This document shows positions 1-11,044 of a stretch of 64,000 nt of DNA, piece after piece (the first letter of the stretch is position 1; each line of letters starts with the position of its first letter). The position numbers and the translations under genes were made by a program. Below the pieces are notes generated by a model that saw nothing but the letters and a program-made list of their open reading frames with translations, was not told the origin of the DNA and did no database searches. This DNA is from Polytrichum commune (lineage: Eukaryota; Streptophyta; Polytrichopsida; Polytrichales; Polytrichaceae): NCBI GenBank assembly GCA_950295325.1, contig OX485805.1:31359501-31423500 (forward strand), in the 5' to 3' direction.

Positions 1-83
1 TAGTTAGGCGAGCAAAGTTTAAACCCTTACATTGCATAGCAACTGTTGCATAATGGAGAGGTAAGCCATCCACACTTTTTTTT

Positions 84-326
84 TAAACAGTTGATGCTAT
101 CAAGCATGTCTTTCTTGCTAAAGAAAGGAACTATTTCCACCTCATGGGAAAGAAATTAGATCACCTTCGCCTCAACGACTTTCTCGCCTATGAATGTGAA
201 TCGTACTTGAAGCAACCATTGACACTATCCCCACACAAATTCATTGTTGCCTACCGCACCTTAAATCATAGAGTTGCCATTGAGATTGGCCGGTGGTTGA
301 CTATCCCAATCTCTAGGGATAAATAA
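84..326 (+). pseudogene. LINE-type reverse transcriptase C-terminal fragment (copy 1)
   Basis: A 60-residue reading frame starts at 144 and stops at 326; similarity to a second copy at 54.3 kb extends upstream to about 84. The peptide holds a block reading AYRTLNHRVAIEIGRW, followed by IPISRDK. This arrangement, a short arginine/histidine-rich block ending in an IE-x-GRW motif, resembles the region just before the terminal cysteine/histidine knuckle of non-LTR (LINE) reverse transcriptases. The knuckle is missing because a stop codon follows SRDK directly. The copy at 54335-54550 is on the same strand, has diverged, and breaks off at the same place. Assignment rests on recalled family pattern, so it is tentative; a fragment of an unrelated host gene remains possible. 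Confidence 0.42.
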
Positions 327-390
327 TTATCCCAATTTTCTTTTGTAAAGGTGGTGGAAACATTAATGGCATATGGTGCCAATTTCGGTA

Positions 391-1195
391 GACTCTAGGG
401 TAGTACCACTAAGTCAAATGGCAAGCATTTGCCCAATAAAATATGCAATGGAAATGCCCTTACTTGTGTAGCTTGTCTGCATATATAATGGCACCATATG
501 GTTGGTGTATGTTTGCCTTTAAACCCATGTACAATGAAGTCTAGTCTTCTCACTCAAAGCTAACCTAAACACGTCTTTGACTTGTCTCCACATACTCTAG
601 GGTAGTACCACTAGCTTAGATGGCACACATTTGCTCAATGTAATATGCGATGGAAATGCCCTTACTTTGTGTGTCTCGTATGCATAATAACACCGTGTGG
701 TTGGTGTATTATTTGCATTTGAACCTTGTTACAAAAAGTCAAATCTTCCTACCATAGCACAATATGCTCACTCAAAGCCACTCTTAACATGTCTTTGCCC
801 TACCTCTGCAGACTTTGGGTAGTAACACTAACTTAAATAACAAACATTTTGCTCAATGAGATTAGACAACCTAAAATACTCTTATTTTGTATAACATTTT
901 AACACGATGATACCATATGGTTGGCGTATGTCCGCCATTAAATACATGTCCAATCGCCTGCCATTGCATGCTCTACTCACTAAAATGCTCACTCGAAGCT
1001 ACCTTGAACATATCTTCGCCTTACTTTGTTAGACTCTAGGATATTCTCACTTAATTAAAAGAAAAACATTTGCTCAATATGATCCGCAATCTAAAGTGCC
1101 CTTACTTTGTGTGATATGTTGCATAATGGCAACATGTTTGGTGTATCTATGCCTTTAAACCCATGATACAAAAAATCCAATCTTCTCAGGATGAA
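391..1195. repeat. Tandem array, about 4 units of 200-220 bp
   Basis: Four successive diverged units begin near 391, 592, 811 and 1032, each opening with a variant of GACTCTAGGGTAGTA. Each continues through a block like CATTTGCTCAAT, another like ATGCCCTTACTTTGTG, a TGGTTGGTGTAT block and a CTTTAAACCCATG block. The array directly follows the LINE-like fragment and could be its 3' region or an unrelated minisatellite. The second LINE-like copy at 54.5 kb lacks the array. Confidence 0.7.
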
Positions 1196-2215
1196 ATTGG
1201 GTGACTTACCAACGAAACTTCAACAATCTAGTTGTTCTAGGTCCCTCAATATATAAGGCATTGCCCCAAGAGGAGTGCACCATGGAAATTGAGGGCCGTG
1301 TTTGAGGACGGGGAGCCCGTTCCAATGTATGACCCGAGGGGCATCCCCCTACATAAAAGTATTTGATTATTTTGGTGCATAAAGACCTTCATGCCTTTTC
1401 CAAGTGTAAGCATATTTGTGCAAGCGTATTGTGGCAATTTGCTTGCGAGTTGCACTTATAATGAGAATGGTACATGCTGGTCTTCTTCACTTTGAATCTC
1501 ACCTTGCATGTCGTCATAACTGCAAAACACAATGCAAACATTGTCATCTCCCCAAAGAAGAAGACAATTTGTAGCTAGTCTTTCAAAGCACAACTTCAAC
1601 CCCCAATGTCATTGTTTTCCATAGGATTTTGATTTTCATCTCTCGCCACCAATGGATTAGAAGAAATTGACACGGACCTTGTGGACTTCACCCAAACGAT
1701 TACTCATGTTGGTCATTCCTTCTCAAACATGCAAAATTGCAATGTCGATTTTCATATTAATGATGCCAACAGAGTTGCAAAGATAGCGAAGTTTGCATTA
1801 GCTTCCAAGAAGGTGGCCTAAACATAGCACTAAAGTTAGGTAGCGCCATTTTGTTCAACAATACTTACCATTCATTCATATTTACATTTGTCACAACGTT
1901 GATGAAATCATAGATTGAAGAGTTTCTTTTCAAAAATGTGCATTCTGTTGACGACATGACCAACTTATACTCACATTTTCTGGTGCAACAGTCAATGAAC
2001 ATTGGTTCTTGATTCTATTTTGCACCACAACATTATTATTAAGCAATATAATTGTGGGATGCAGGAGCTTAGTATGAATATGAGTCTCCCTGCACAAGGT
2101 TTGTGCATCCCATGGATGTATTCTCAGGGCCACATACAATTGCACACTTGCTCAGTAATATTATAACTGGAAAGGTGTGGTTGTCAATTAAAATTGTTGA
2201 AAGTATGTAAATAAC
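1196..2215. other. Intergenic, nothing recognised
   Basis: AT-rich sequence upstream of the NAC gene. Reading frames are short and show no recognisable motif. I found no first exon here coding the CPxC-type N-terminal extension known from Arabidopsis SOG1. Confidence 0.5.
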
Positions 2216-2345
2216 GTGTTGGAAGGCATTCTGGCGGTAAGGAATTGCCTGCCCACGCCTGGGAATGCCCTGCCCGGGAAAATTAGGTCATCCAGGCGTA
2301 CTATAACGGAAGAGGTATATAAAACAGGGGAAATATTTGAAGGTC
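2216..2345 (+). promoter_or_regulatory. Putative core promoter of the NAC gene
   Basis: A good TATA box, TATATAAAA, lies at 2316-2324 in a locally GC-richer stretch. It is about 950 bp before the NAC start codon. A transcription start near 2345-2355 would leave a long leader with at least one intron ending at 3262. The distance and the acceptor site fit, but no transcript evidence is available. Confidence 0.45.
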
Positions 2346-2477
2346 AAGTTTACGTTAAGTTGGGGGGAATGGATCTCTTGTGTCGGAGACTCGGAGCCTG
2401 CAGACAAGTGCTCCCGGAGGATCCAGCCATGGTGGCAATTTCAGTATGATCGCACTTGGCCAGGAGTGTTGTAACTT

Positions 2478-2516
2478 GTGACCAACCACTTCTTCAGTCA
2501 AAGGTGGGTTGGTCAC
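2478..2516. repeat. Short hairpin in the NAC leader
   Basis: Perfect 10-base arms GTGACCAACC (2478-2487) and GGTTGGTCAC (2507-2516) flank a 19-base loop. Position predicts that it would be in the 5' leader or its intron. Confidence 0.5.
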
Positions 2517-2573
2517 GAGAAGAATTCGACAAAAGCCATTTGTGTATGTGAAAGAAAATCTGTAGGACTCTAT

Positions 2574-3240
2574 GCCTCTGAAGATAGTACCGACACACAT
2601 ACACTTCACTTAGGGTTTTGCTTCACTTTGTAGAAGCTGTGGGATCGAGTGTTTGATGGTTTGACTCGCACTCTAAGAAGCCATTCTGGAAATCTAAACA
2701 AGTGGACGAACGGGACGAATGTGTTTCACAAGATGTCACTTTCATTTTCTCCTTCACATTTTGTGCCTCTGAAGAAACAGAGACACATACCCTTCACTTA
2801 GGGTTTTTCTTCACTTTGTAGATTGGGGAAGGGGAGGTGGAGGGATGTGTATTAGGGAGTCAAGGTGTAGGAGCTCTGGGATCAGGTGTTTGATGTTTTA
2901 AGTTGCACTGGAAGAAACCATTCTGGAAATTTAAACAAGTGGACGAACTGGACGAATGTGTTTCACATGATGTCACTTTCATTTTCTCCTACACATTTTG
3001 GGCCTCTGTAGAAACGGACACACGTACAGGTCACTTAGGGTTTTGCTTCACTTTGTAGATTTGGAAAGGGGAGGGGGAAGTGGGGGCGTGTATTAGGAAT
3101 TCAAGTAGAAGCTGCGGGATCAAGTGTTTGATGTTTTAATCGCACTTTAAGGAACCGTTCTGGAAATTTAAACAAGCGGACGAATGGGACGAATGTGTTT
3201 CGCATGATGCCACTTTCCTTTTCTCCTTTACATTTTGTAC
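2574..3240. repeat. Three tandem copies of a segment in the NAC leader, each with a telo-box
   Basis: Units start at GCCTCTG at 2574, 2765 and 3002, giving periods of 191 and 237 bp. The shorter first unit lacks a purine-rich block present in the other two. Shared blocks include CACTTAGGGTTTT, TTCACTTTGTAG, a block around GTGTTTGATG, TTCTGGAAAT, GACGAATGTGTTTC and TTTTCTCC. Each copy carries TAGGGTTT (2611-2618, 2799-2806, 3036-3043), the plant telo-box in reverse orientation. The array ends about 20 bp before the splice acceptor at 3261-3262, so it probably lies inside the leader intron. Confidence 0.85.
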
Positions 3241-3268
3241 TGAACTGTGTTGGTGTCGGCAGACAACA

Positions 3269-6072
3269 ATGGACTGGGCTAGGTTACCAGCCGGTGTGCG
3301 CTTTGATCCTAGTGATGAAGAACTCTTAGAGCATCTGGCTGCCAAAGTTGGCCGCAGTGGCACTAGGCCACATCCGATGCTTGATGAGTTTATTGTTCCC
3401 CTCGTGGAGGAGGATGGAATTTGTCGCACTCACCCTGAAAATCTTCCAGGTAAGCGTCTTCACGGTGCTCTATTGGATTTGATGCTTCACCTTCTGGTTT
3501 GTAAAGGTTCATTGAGTTTGTTTGTTTGCAACCTCCTCTAGCCTTGTCAATTAGCAACATCAATGTGCGACACCATCATTCTCAAGGTCATCTTAGTTGG
3601 GCCTCGTCTTCTCATTGTGTGGCGCACACACTTAAGAAGTAGTGCATTGCCAGGGGTTAAGAAGGATGGCAGCAGCTGTCATTATTTTCACAAGCCCTCT
3701 ATGGCGTATACGACTGGCACGAGAAAGAGGCGTAAAATACAGACTGATGATGTTGTGGATGGTGGTGCCGATGTTCGTTGGCATAAGACTGGCAAAACTC
3801 GCCCTGTTCAGCAGGTTTGCCTTGAACTCAGTTGTGACTTGCTACTCAAGTAATCATGATCTAAATCTTCAAGACTGTTTAACAATGGGTAGAGAATCGT
3901 GTCTGTCTTGTCAATTGGTGTAAAGTACTTGTGTATAACATGAACATTGCAGAGGCTCTATACATGACGAGAGAGATGAACATCAAGTTCTGACATGTGT
4001 TACAACTATGAACTTTTGCAGGGCGGAAGGGTATTGGGCTTCAAAAAGATTATGGTCTTATACAGAGCTACAGGTAAGAAAAGTAAGAATGTAAAGACGA
4101 ATTGGGTGATGCACCAGTACCACCTGGGCAGCCATGAAGAAGAGAGAGACGGAGAACTTGTTGTCTGCAAAGTTTTTTTCCAAAAGGCACCTCGGAGCTG
4201 TCCAAGCCGCAAAACAGTTCCACAGGATGATGAAGACTGTGATCCCTCAGAGAGTGACATTGGATTCCAGGAACCAAGTGCAGCGGGGTTAAGTGGGGAT
4301 TCACCATCTGTTTCTGCGGTGACCAGAGGAATGCCTCCCGTAACTCCAAAGTCATTTGCCCCATCACGCACTGCTAAGCAACTTTACGCAGAACCAACAG
4401 AGTCTAATTCTGAAATCTTTGACCCTCAGGCTCTTGCTACTCAATCAAAGCAGAGAGCACCTGTTGTAAGTCCCTTCAATTCCCCTTTTCATTTACACAT
4501 TATAGCATCCCTTCATACCTTTATGTGCATGTTCTCCACCTCATAATTCAACTCTTTTCATATGAATATGTACATACAGGAACAACGACGTGCATTGCAA
4601 TTTCAAGGCAAGAAAGTCAATGGCTTTGATGTGAACCAGTCGCCAAGTGGTTCGATCCTTCCCCAACCCCTTACAACCTTGAATGAAATGGAGCCGACAA
4701 CTTTTGAAAACGACCAAAGTCTTCAAATTACTGGTGGGACTGAAAATATGGCCTGTGAGGGAGAAGATGAATCTTTCCATGCAGGGAACCACAATGAGGC
4801 TGTGAGTCTTAGCGAGGTGCATCAGGACTGGGAGATCGACCCTCCTGCACAGCCAGCACAATCAGAGGACCCTACAGTTTCACAACTCCTCTGCAATGAG
4901 CATCTGAATGGCGACCCTCTGGTGCAGGTCTGTATTGTATTGCCATTGATAATTTTTTTGCGTCTATAAAAGTCAAGAAATGACTTGTTTTACCCTTAGT
5001 TGTGACTTGGACTCATGATTGTCAGCTTTAACTGTAAGTTGTCCTAAACCCTAAACCCTATGGTTATTCCATGTGAATTGCAGGATGCTGCCTATGAAGA
5101 CTTCAATTGGCGCAGCTGTGCCTATGCTGTTGGCTGTAGCCTGGAGGAGGAGCCTTACCGATGTGACAGTGGCAGAGGAGAGCAAGCCGAGGTCGACCCT
5201 GCCCTGAATGACCTTGTGCTGGACACTCCTCCAGACATGTTAGAGGTGCGTGATGGTCATGGTTGTCTTCAATGTCTATCTTTTGGCATTCCCTTGTGTC
5301 ATGGATAAGTTTCAAAATGCTTAGGATCAGTACGTTATTGTTATCAAGCTCATCTTGTAAGGTCACCACACCTTAAATCGATAGGATAAGTGCTGAGCAT
5401 AGCATCCATTATAATCGTCAAAATTATATATTTTATTTTTGGCAAGACCAAGAGGACTCTAATGCATTAAAGAATGCACCATTTGGATACCGTATGCAAA
5501 ATTTCCAAGTTTCATTGTAGGCAACCTAAAACTAACACCTATATCAGATGTTCAGGTGGTGTACATCCTCATAATTAATACATACCTATTGCACAAGATT
5601 TCTAGGTGTTGGTTTTGGGGATACTACCAATGTTGGGTGGGAAATAGAAATGGCACCCAACCCCCGCCTGTTATCAAGGCAGTTCTTCAAATTCATAACA
5701 TGGTTCTCAAAATTTCAAGTAACCAGAGTTGATTGTAAGCGTGGGTTTCAGAAAATCAAAACCAAGTCAAATAATCTTCTACAAAACCAATGGTTTTTTT
5801 GGCTAGTTCTTGAAAATCGCTGGTCCTTTGATCATTTTCAAATAACCAGGACTGGAGGTTCTTTTTTTCTAAAACTTTCAAAATCCTAGAGTAACTCTGA
5901 AACTGGAGTTATTAACAAAATCAAATACCTGCCCCAACACTAATACATACCTTGCTTCTGGCTCTTTTGGATACAGGATCCTGTTGTTACATCTCAGGAA
6001 GTGAGAGATTGGCTCGGAACTAGGAAAGATTCTCTTGACCTTGATAACACTGATAGTCAATCAACAACTTAA
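3269..6072 (+). CDS. NAC-domain transcription factor, SOG1/NAC075-like
   Basis: Six coding exons can be joined with GT-AG introns and no frame break: 3269-3449, 3654-3814, 4022-4465, 4580-4927, 5084-5245 and 5977-6072, giving 463 aa with a TAA stop. NAC subdomains run in order over about residues 1-190: [74 protein letters not shown] and [12 protein letters not shown]. These are the SOG1/NAC075-type signatures. The acidic C-terminal part carries LDTPPD at the end of exon 5, a motif also present near the SOG1 C-terminus, and SQ/TQ sites (ATQ in exon 3, VSQ in exon 4, TSQ and DSQ in exon 6). SOG1 is a nuclear activator of the DNA-damage response, phosphorylated at SQ sites by ATM. An acceptor AG at 3261-3262 lies just before the ATG, so an upstream exon may exist; Arabidopsis SOG1 (449 aa) has about 60 extra N-terminal residues that are not seen here. 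A donor-like CAG/GTAAAC 7 bases after the stop suggests a 3' UTR intron. Confidence 0.9.
5043..5060 (+). promoter_or_regulatory. Double telo-box (interstitial telomere-like motif) in intron 4
   Basis: CCTAAACCCTAAACCCTA contains two and a half units of the plant telomere repeat TTTAGGG, in reverse orientation, 24 bp before exon 5. Telo-boxes are known binding sites of TRB-type proteins in plants. Together with the three in the leader this gives at least four telo-box sites in this gene. Confidence 0.6.
5576..5952. mobile_element. Inverted-repeat element inserted in NAC intron 5
   Basis: A 12-bp direct repeat TAATACATACCT at 5576-5587 and 5941-5952 encloses about 353 bp that resemble the element at 25227-25578 along most of the length. 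The core starts with CAATGTTGGGTGGG at 5628 and ends with an imperfect complement, CCTGCCCCAACAC, at 5940. The direct repeat may be the target duplication, but about 40 bp lie between it and the core start, so the exact left end is unsure. The element makes up about half of the 731-bp intron. Confidence 0.65.
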
Positions 6073-7411
6073 AACAGGTAAACACACTGCTCCACAATGC
6101 CCCCCCCCCCCAAAATGCACATTCTATTGGAATATTTTGGTAACCAGTTGGAGTCAATGTAGCAATGCAAAACTCCAGACTGTCCTGAATCACTGGATAT
6201 GTCTTCTTGTCCAGGTGTGGGTTTTCTCCAGTGTGTGAGAACATACTCTTTTCGAAATTTCAGGATCAACTCCCCCCCTTACGTGTTATTCCAGTCGCAC
6301 ATGAAATTTGGCAAGTACCCTTAATACTTGCGATGGTTGGATGGATGGATTGTGAAGACTTTGGCCCAAAGTGTGTTGCAGTTGGAGTTGGTGACAGGTA
6401 TAAAGAGCATGCCAAATGGATTTATGTGCAGTTCAACAACATAGATTTGGACATGAGAAGCATGTGTCAACTGCATGATGGCACAATATAATGTTGCCTA
6501 GTGCTGTGATAAAAAAAAGAAAAGAGAAGGAAAGAAAAAGGTTCTACGAAGCAACTCTAAAAGAGAGCTGGAAGAAACACCCTTGGTAGTGTGTTGAGAC
6601 ACTGCTGCTGTATGATTACTAGTGATTGGATGGGAGCACTTCCTATCTGCTGTGTGCAACTTTTTGGTATTGTTCAGGCAGTTATGGTAAAGAGAGTACA
6701 AAGCTATCGTAGGTACATTGACTATTTAAAAATGACCTTGGTTCAAAAAAACATGACTTCCCACTAGGTACCCAAAAACATTTTGAGGTTAAATGCTTAG
6801 AGATAGAGTGGGGAGATTGATTTGGTAGCCCATCTCCTTGGAGCTAACTTACTGATGAATTTTTGTGTAAAGCTGATGAACTTTTGTAAGAGGAAGACAA
6901 GTCCTCTGATGACTTGTACCCATTGCATTGTCCGAGGTGTTAGAACACGGTCTGCCCTCGGTTTTCCAACACTTGGAATGTGCTCTTCTGGGCAATAACA
7001 TTAATTGTTTGCTTCCCAACAAAAAAAATTATATATATGAACTTGGATTTGATGTAGTCGTATCAGATTCACCTGATTTCAGATTGTTTGAATGATTAGA
7101 CACACAAGTGCGTAGTGGTAGACTGTTAGTTGAGAGCTTTGCGAGTTCTTCCATAATGTATGGAACATTTCACCTTAACTTGACTAGTGACAGTGTGCTT
7201 CCACCTAGCACAAGTGTATATTATTCTTCTTCCAATGAATGTCTATCAAGTCGGTCTCCTTGTCTTTGAACTTGAATTTTCCACGAATATCCCATGAACT
7301 TCTGCATCGTGTCTTGCACACATTTCTCCCATTTAGCGCAGACAACTATATTTGCGCTGGGAAGAAGTATCTTCTCGTTTATATGGTCACTCATGTTTAC
7401 ATGTTACAGGT
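6073..7411 (+). other. NAC 3' UTR and downstream region
   Basis: The sequence after the stop starts with a splice-donor-like AACAG/GTAAAC and has acceptor-like sites at about 6212-6213 and 6263-6264, so a short 3' UTR intron is plausible. A C12 tract lies at 6100-6111. An open frame at 6207-6491 shows no known motif. I see no clear AATAAA signal, so the transcript end is not fixed. Confidence 0.4.
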
Positions 7412-7770
7412 ATCCCTAAAGCCTCTCAAAAACTCATGGTTTGGGAGGGATTTTGCCCACTTTTGACATTCTATATCCTGGAGTGTTCAAGTGGTGTTAT
7501 GACCCCCATTTTTAGCGAAATGAAGGGAAAGAGATATTAGATAGCTATATGAAAATTAGCTCCTTGTCAAACTTTGGAGATCACCATCATCGGTGTCTTT
7601 AAAAGTTTTCCATGAATTTTGTTTTATATAGCCATCTTTTGGCCAAAAGTCAAACACCTTACCTTTCATTTCGTTGAAGTTAGGGTCATGACACCACTTA
7701 AATACTACTTAAGCTTATAGAATGTCAAAGCTCCCTACCAAACCATGAGTTTTTGATAAGCTTTTAAGGA
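7412..7770. mobile_element. Fold-back element with long inverted arms
   Basis: The left arm from 7412 to about 7560 is complementary to about 7630-7770. Matching blocks include AAAAACTCATGGTTTGG, TTTGACATTCTATA, AAGTGGTGT-ATGACCC and CGAAATGAA. The 359-bp unit has the architecture of a MITE or fold-back transposon; no target duplication was identified. Confidence 0.7.
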
Positions 7771-9540
7771 AAACTCTATTGCCTCAATACTTAGGGATCA
7801 TTCTAGTTGGCGAGATCTATGTGATTGTTTAGAGAGAACATTGACTCTTTACTTTGAACCTTGTAGCCTTTTGCAACTTAAATTCAATCCTGAAATTTGA
7901 AATCACAATCTCAGTGCTTCAAATTTGCAAACTGGATGAGGCAATTCACAATATGATCCAACGGTTGAAATTATTAACGATCTAATCGACTATCTGATTA
8001 ACTATCTAATTGACATCAATGGGTAATAAAGTCAACCCCAAATCAATCATTGATAATGATGACATACCATTGTGTCAATCCCCCCGGATTAATATTTTCA
8101 AATTTGAAGCAACCTATTAATATTCTTCATCATATCCAAATATTCAAACCATGAGGGTTCACATTTGGAAATTAGACAAATCAAAAGTGGATTGGTTCAA
8201 TCCCTATGGAATTGAGTAAGCCAAAAAGTCCATGGATCTCCTATGTACGTCAACCAAAAAGTTTGGATTTTGTAGTTTCATTATCGAGTTTCGTATATTA
8301 ATCTAAGATTGAAGTGAATGTGTTCACATATCCAAATTTCATATTTGAATCGATAGATACTTTCACTTGTTGTGACTAGGGTATTCACAATAGTTGCCAC
8401 TAAGGGTCAAGTTATAATATTATGAATTATGTGATGAAAATGTGTTGATAGAGTGGGAATTGTAAGGCCAAATAAGGTAGAAGAACTAAATTTTATTAGT
8501 GGCCCCGATTCTGACACCTACTTTCCTCCAAAGTGCTGCAACATGAACATTATTTATATAACTCTAAGGATTGAAATGCAACTCGTTGGTTGAAGGATAC
8601 AAAATGTGAACGATGAACACTATCCACTTTGAGGGGGCCTATGTGGCTAGGAAGGATCAAGTAAAGTTTATGAATTTGAACATATAAATACTTTGCTTTA
8701 CGTAATCTTAATGTCATCGTGTTCATAATATAATTGTTACTCCATATATACTACATATTTATAGGTTATATAAGGGACTGTGGTGCTCAAAGTGTCGCAA
8801 TAGGCACTGTTGCCTTAGCATGGGTGATCCAAAATATTTCTGAATACAAAAGCATGAATACCTTGCATACAATAATATGTTTCCTTCTTTTCTACCCACC
8901 TTGATGTATCACACAAACTTTCCAAAATAGGGTAATAATGATAAGTTCCTTCCTAGTTTGGATACTCTTTTGTCGAATACCATAGAGGGCTCTCTATTCC
9001 GACACACAATAATTATGTTCCCTCTCAAATATGCCATGTGTCATGCTCACAATCACTAAGGCCCACTTGTATCCCACATGGATACTACATTCTGGCACAT
9101 GTAAAGATGAAATCCAGAGCTCTCTATGGTACTGCAAATGAAATGCAGACAAACCATCAACAAAGTACCTATACTTAAAACCCTCAAACTCTGAAACAAA
9201 GAATGGAAAATATTGAATTTCTTGTTCCTACTTTAGAAAAGCACAAAGTAATCAAGAATGTTGACAAATTTACGATGCAATTCATGATTCTATACACACA
9301 CACACTAGATGGTTAATAGAGTTGTTCCAAAGAAAGAAAAAAGAAAAACATGTATTGAAGGGAATCTAGACCCTCTAGAGGGTCTATACGGTAAGTTGGA
9401 GTTTATCCATAATGTAAAGACACTTTAGAGATTTCTATATGTAACTTGTGCAACATAAATTATGGAGCTTCTTTTAGACTTGGAATAACATGAGGTTGAC
9501 ATCAACTTGGCAACATGGAGGAGATCGATGTCTAAGGTAT
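7771..9540. other. Intergenic, nothing recognised
   Basis: AT-rich sequence with no reading frame worth reporting and no repeat partner that I found in the window. A short repeat of the type CACACACACAC lies near 9295-9304. Confidence 0.45.
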
Positions 9541-9568
9541 GTTGTTGTTGTTGTTGTTGTTGTTGTTG
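9541..9568. repeat. (TTG)n microsatellite
   Basis: About nine uninterrupted GTT/TTG triplets. Confidence 0.95.
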
Positions 9569-9689
9569 AATGTTAAGGTTTGGTTCTCCATCTTTTTTTG
9601 ACATGTGCCTTTATGGTGTTGGTTCCTTGATCCTAACCTAATCGCACACCGATCAAAATACTTGTGTCCAATTAAGAAAAAATAACCGA

Positions 9690-9880
9690 TCAAATACATG
9701 TTTTAGCAAATCCAAATCAAGGTGGTAGCCACTTTCCTCATAAATTTTGGAGCTTGTATGAATGTTTTATTCATTATCAAAGTGAAGATTCTCATGCTCA
9801 ATAGACAGTCATATAACCCCCATTATGTTGATTATTGAGCCTAAAATGTGTTATCGTATTTTGAGCATGCGATATAATTT
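9690..9880. repeat. Dispersed repeat, three copies in window
   Basis: Shares blocks such as GTAGCCACTTTCCTCATAAA and TTATTCATTATCAAAGTGAAG with 28850-28940 and 31550-31720. All three are in the same orientation and contain no coding sequence. Confidence 0.65.
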
Positions 9881-10059
9881 CCTTTAACCACATGTCTTTT
9901 AGAATACGTTCTTGAAGCTAGGTCAAATCACATACCACTCAAATATGGGACATATCTTATAAGAAAAATAACCAAATAAGGGTTGTCCACCTTAAACTCA
10001 TCCAGTGGTTACTCTCCAATTTCCAGAGACAGCATATTGTGCCACTTTTGGTCTTGCAA

Positions 10060-10255
10060 TGTAATTAAAAAATGAGGCACATTTTGTGCGGGAATGTCTC
10101 CTCTACAATTTTATTGAATTGAGATTTCCTTCCCTATTTCAAAATGTAGCGCTAGGTTATCTTAAGTCTTTCTACCAATTGGATCATCATGTTGATGTTA
10201 ACCATTGTTTCATAGAGGCCATTGCACTTTGTTATTCTAGAGAAGTATATTGAAT
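10060..10255. repeat. Dispersed repeat, three copies in window
   Basis: Resembles 50110-50345 and 54565-54840. Shared order: a GGAATGTCTCCT-like block (two of the copies), a TAGT/CGCTAGGT block, a CAATTGGATCATCA-like block, CATAGAGGCCATTGCACTT and CTAGAGAA. Near the ends of two copies are TTTCATTTCATTTC blocks. Confidence 0.6.
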
Positions 10256-10264
10256 AGTCCTAAT

Positions 10265-10560
10265 AATGTGGGCCATATTAATTTTCAACTCAAGATTTAT
10301 TTCTAGTAGAAAGTTAGGATGGGCCACATTAATTGTGTTTCTGGAAAAACAAATGTGGGTGCTTATTTTATTTTGTGCTACTTTTGTCCTATAGCTAATA
10401 TTCAATTTTTTGGTTAGAAGTCTTTATGAAAACTTAGGGAAGACCCAAGGCCCTGGAGCCACGTTAATTCCACCTTAACTAGAAAGTTAGTGTGGCCCAT
10501 TTATGTCCACGCTAATTTTCAAACTACACTAATGGGACTATTTGGTGTAGTAATCTGAAC
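10265..10560. repeat. Dispersed repeat pair with 34830-35125
   Basis: Both copies carry GGGCCACATTAATTTTCAAC, TTTGTGCTACTTTTGTCCTA, TTAATTCCACCT and CTAGAA-TTAGTGT in the same order. Repeated GCCCACACTAAT-type words occur inside each copy. Confidence 0.75.
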
Positions 10561-11044
10561 CCACCTTGATGCACTTCTATACCTATAAACCTTTTGGCTT
10601 CTTGGACTTTAACACAAATTTCATTATACAACATTTCATTGGGAAGGTAAAAACAAAGTGAAATATTATGTGACATGAAAATCTATATTTTAGGCTTATT
10701 GGACATCAAAATTGCATTAAAGTTGCCAAATTAGTCTAGTAGGACCACACTAGAACTTGTATTTAATAGAATTATTCCATCTACAATGAATGAGTTTTAG
10801 ATAGACGCCACAGAGCCCAAGCCTAATAGAGTTATCCATAAACCCCTCAAAGAGGAATGAAACCTTGAGTTTGATTCTTTTTTAAGAATACTTTCTATTA
10901 AGAGCTCATTAGCTCATCATGTATTAGAGCGAAAGTTGAGTGAAACTTTTGGGACCTCCTCTTTCCACCACTCAAACTCCAAGAGAATTATAAGATCTAA
11001 AATAAGATATGTGCATGGGTCCCATTGTCTTAAATCTGAGATCA

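Noticed and set aside
2216..2449. Frame at 2216-2449 as the missing N-terminal exon of the NAC protein
   Set aside because: It spans the TATA box, lacks a CPxC motif and has no suitable donor joining it to 3263 in frame.
4072..4082. CAG/GTAAGA at about 4073 as an intron donor in NAC exon 3
   Set aside because: The frame continues without a stop straight into the conserved [12 protein letters not shown] block, so no intron is needed.
3136..4371. Minus-strand open frames over the NAC exons
   Set aside because: They are shadows of the plus-strand coding exons and carry no family motifs.
6207..6491. A 94-codon frame downstream of the NAC stop as a separate gene
   Set aside because: No recognised motif, lies in the likely 3' UTR with possible splice sites around it, and starts within the putative UTR intron region.
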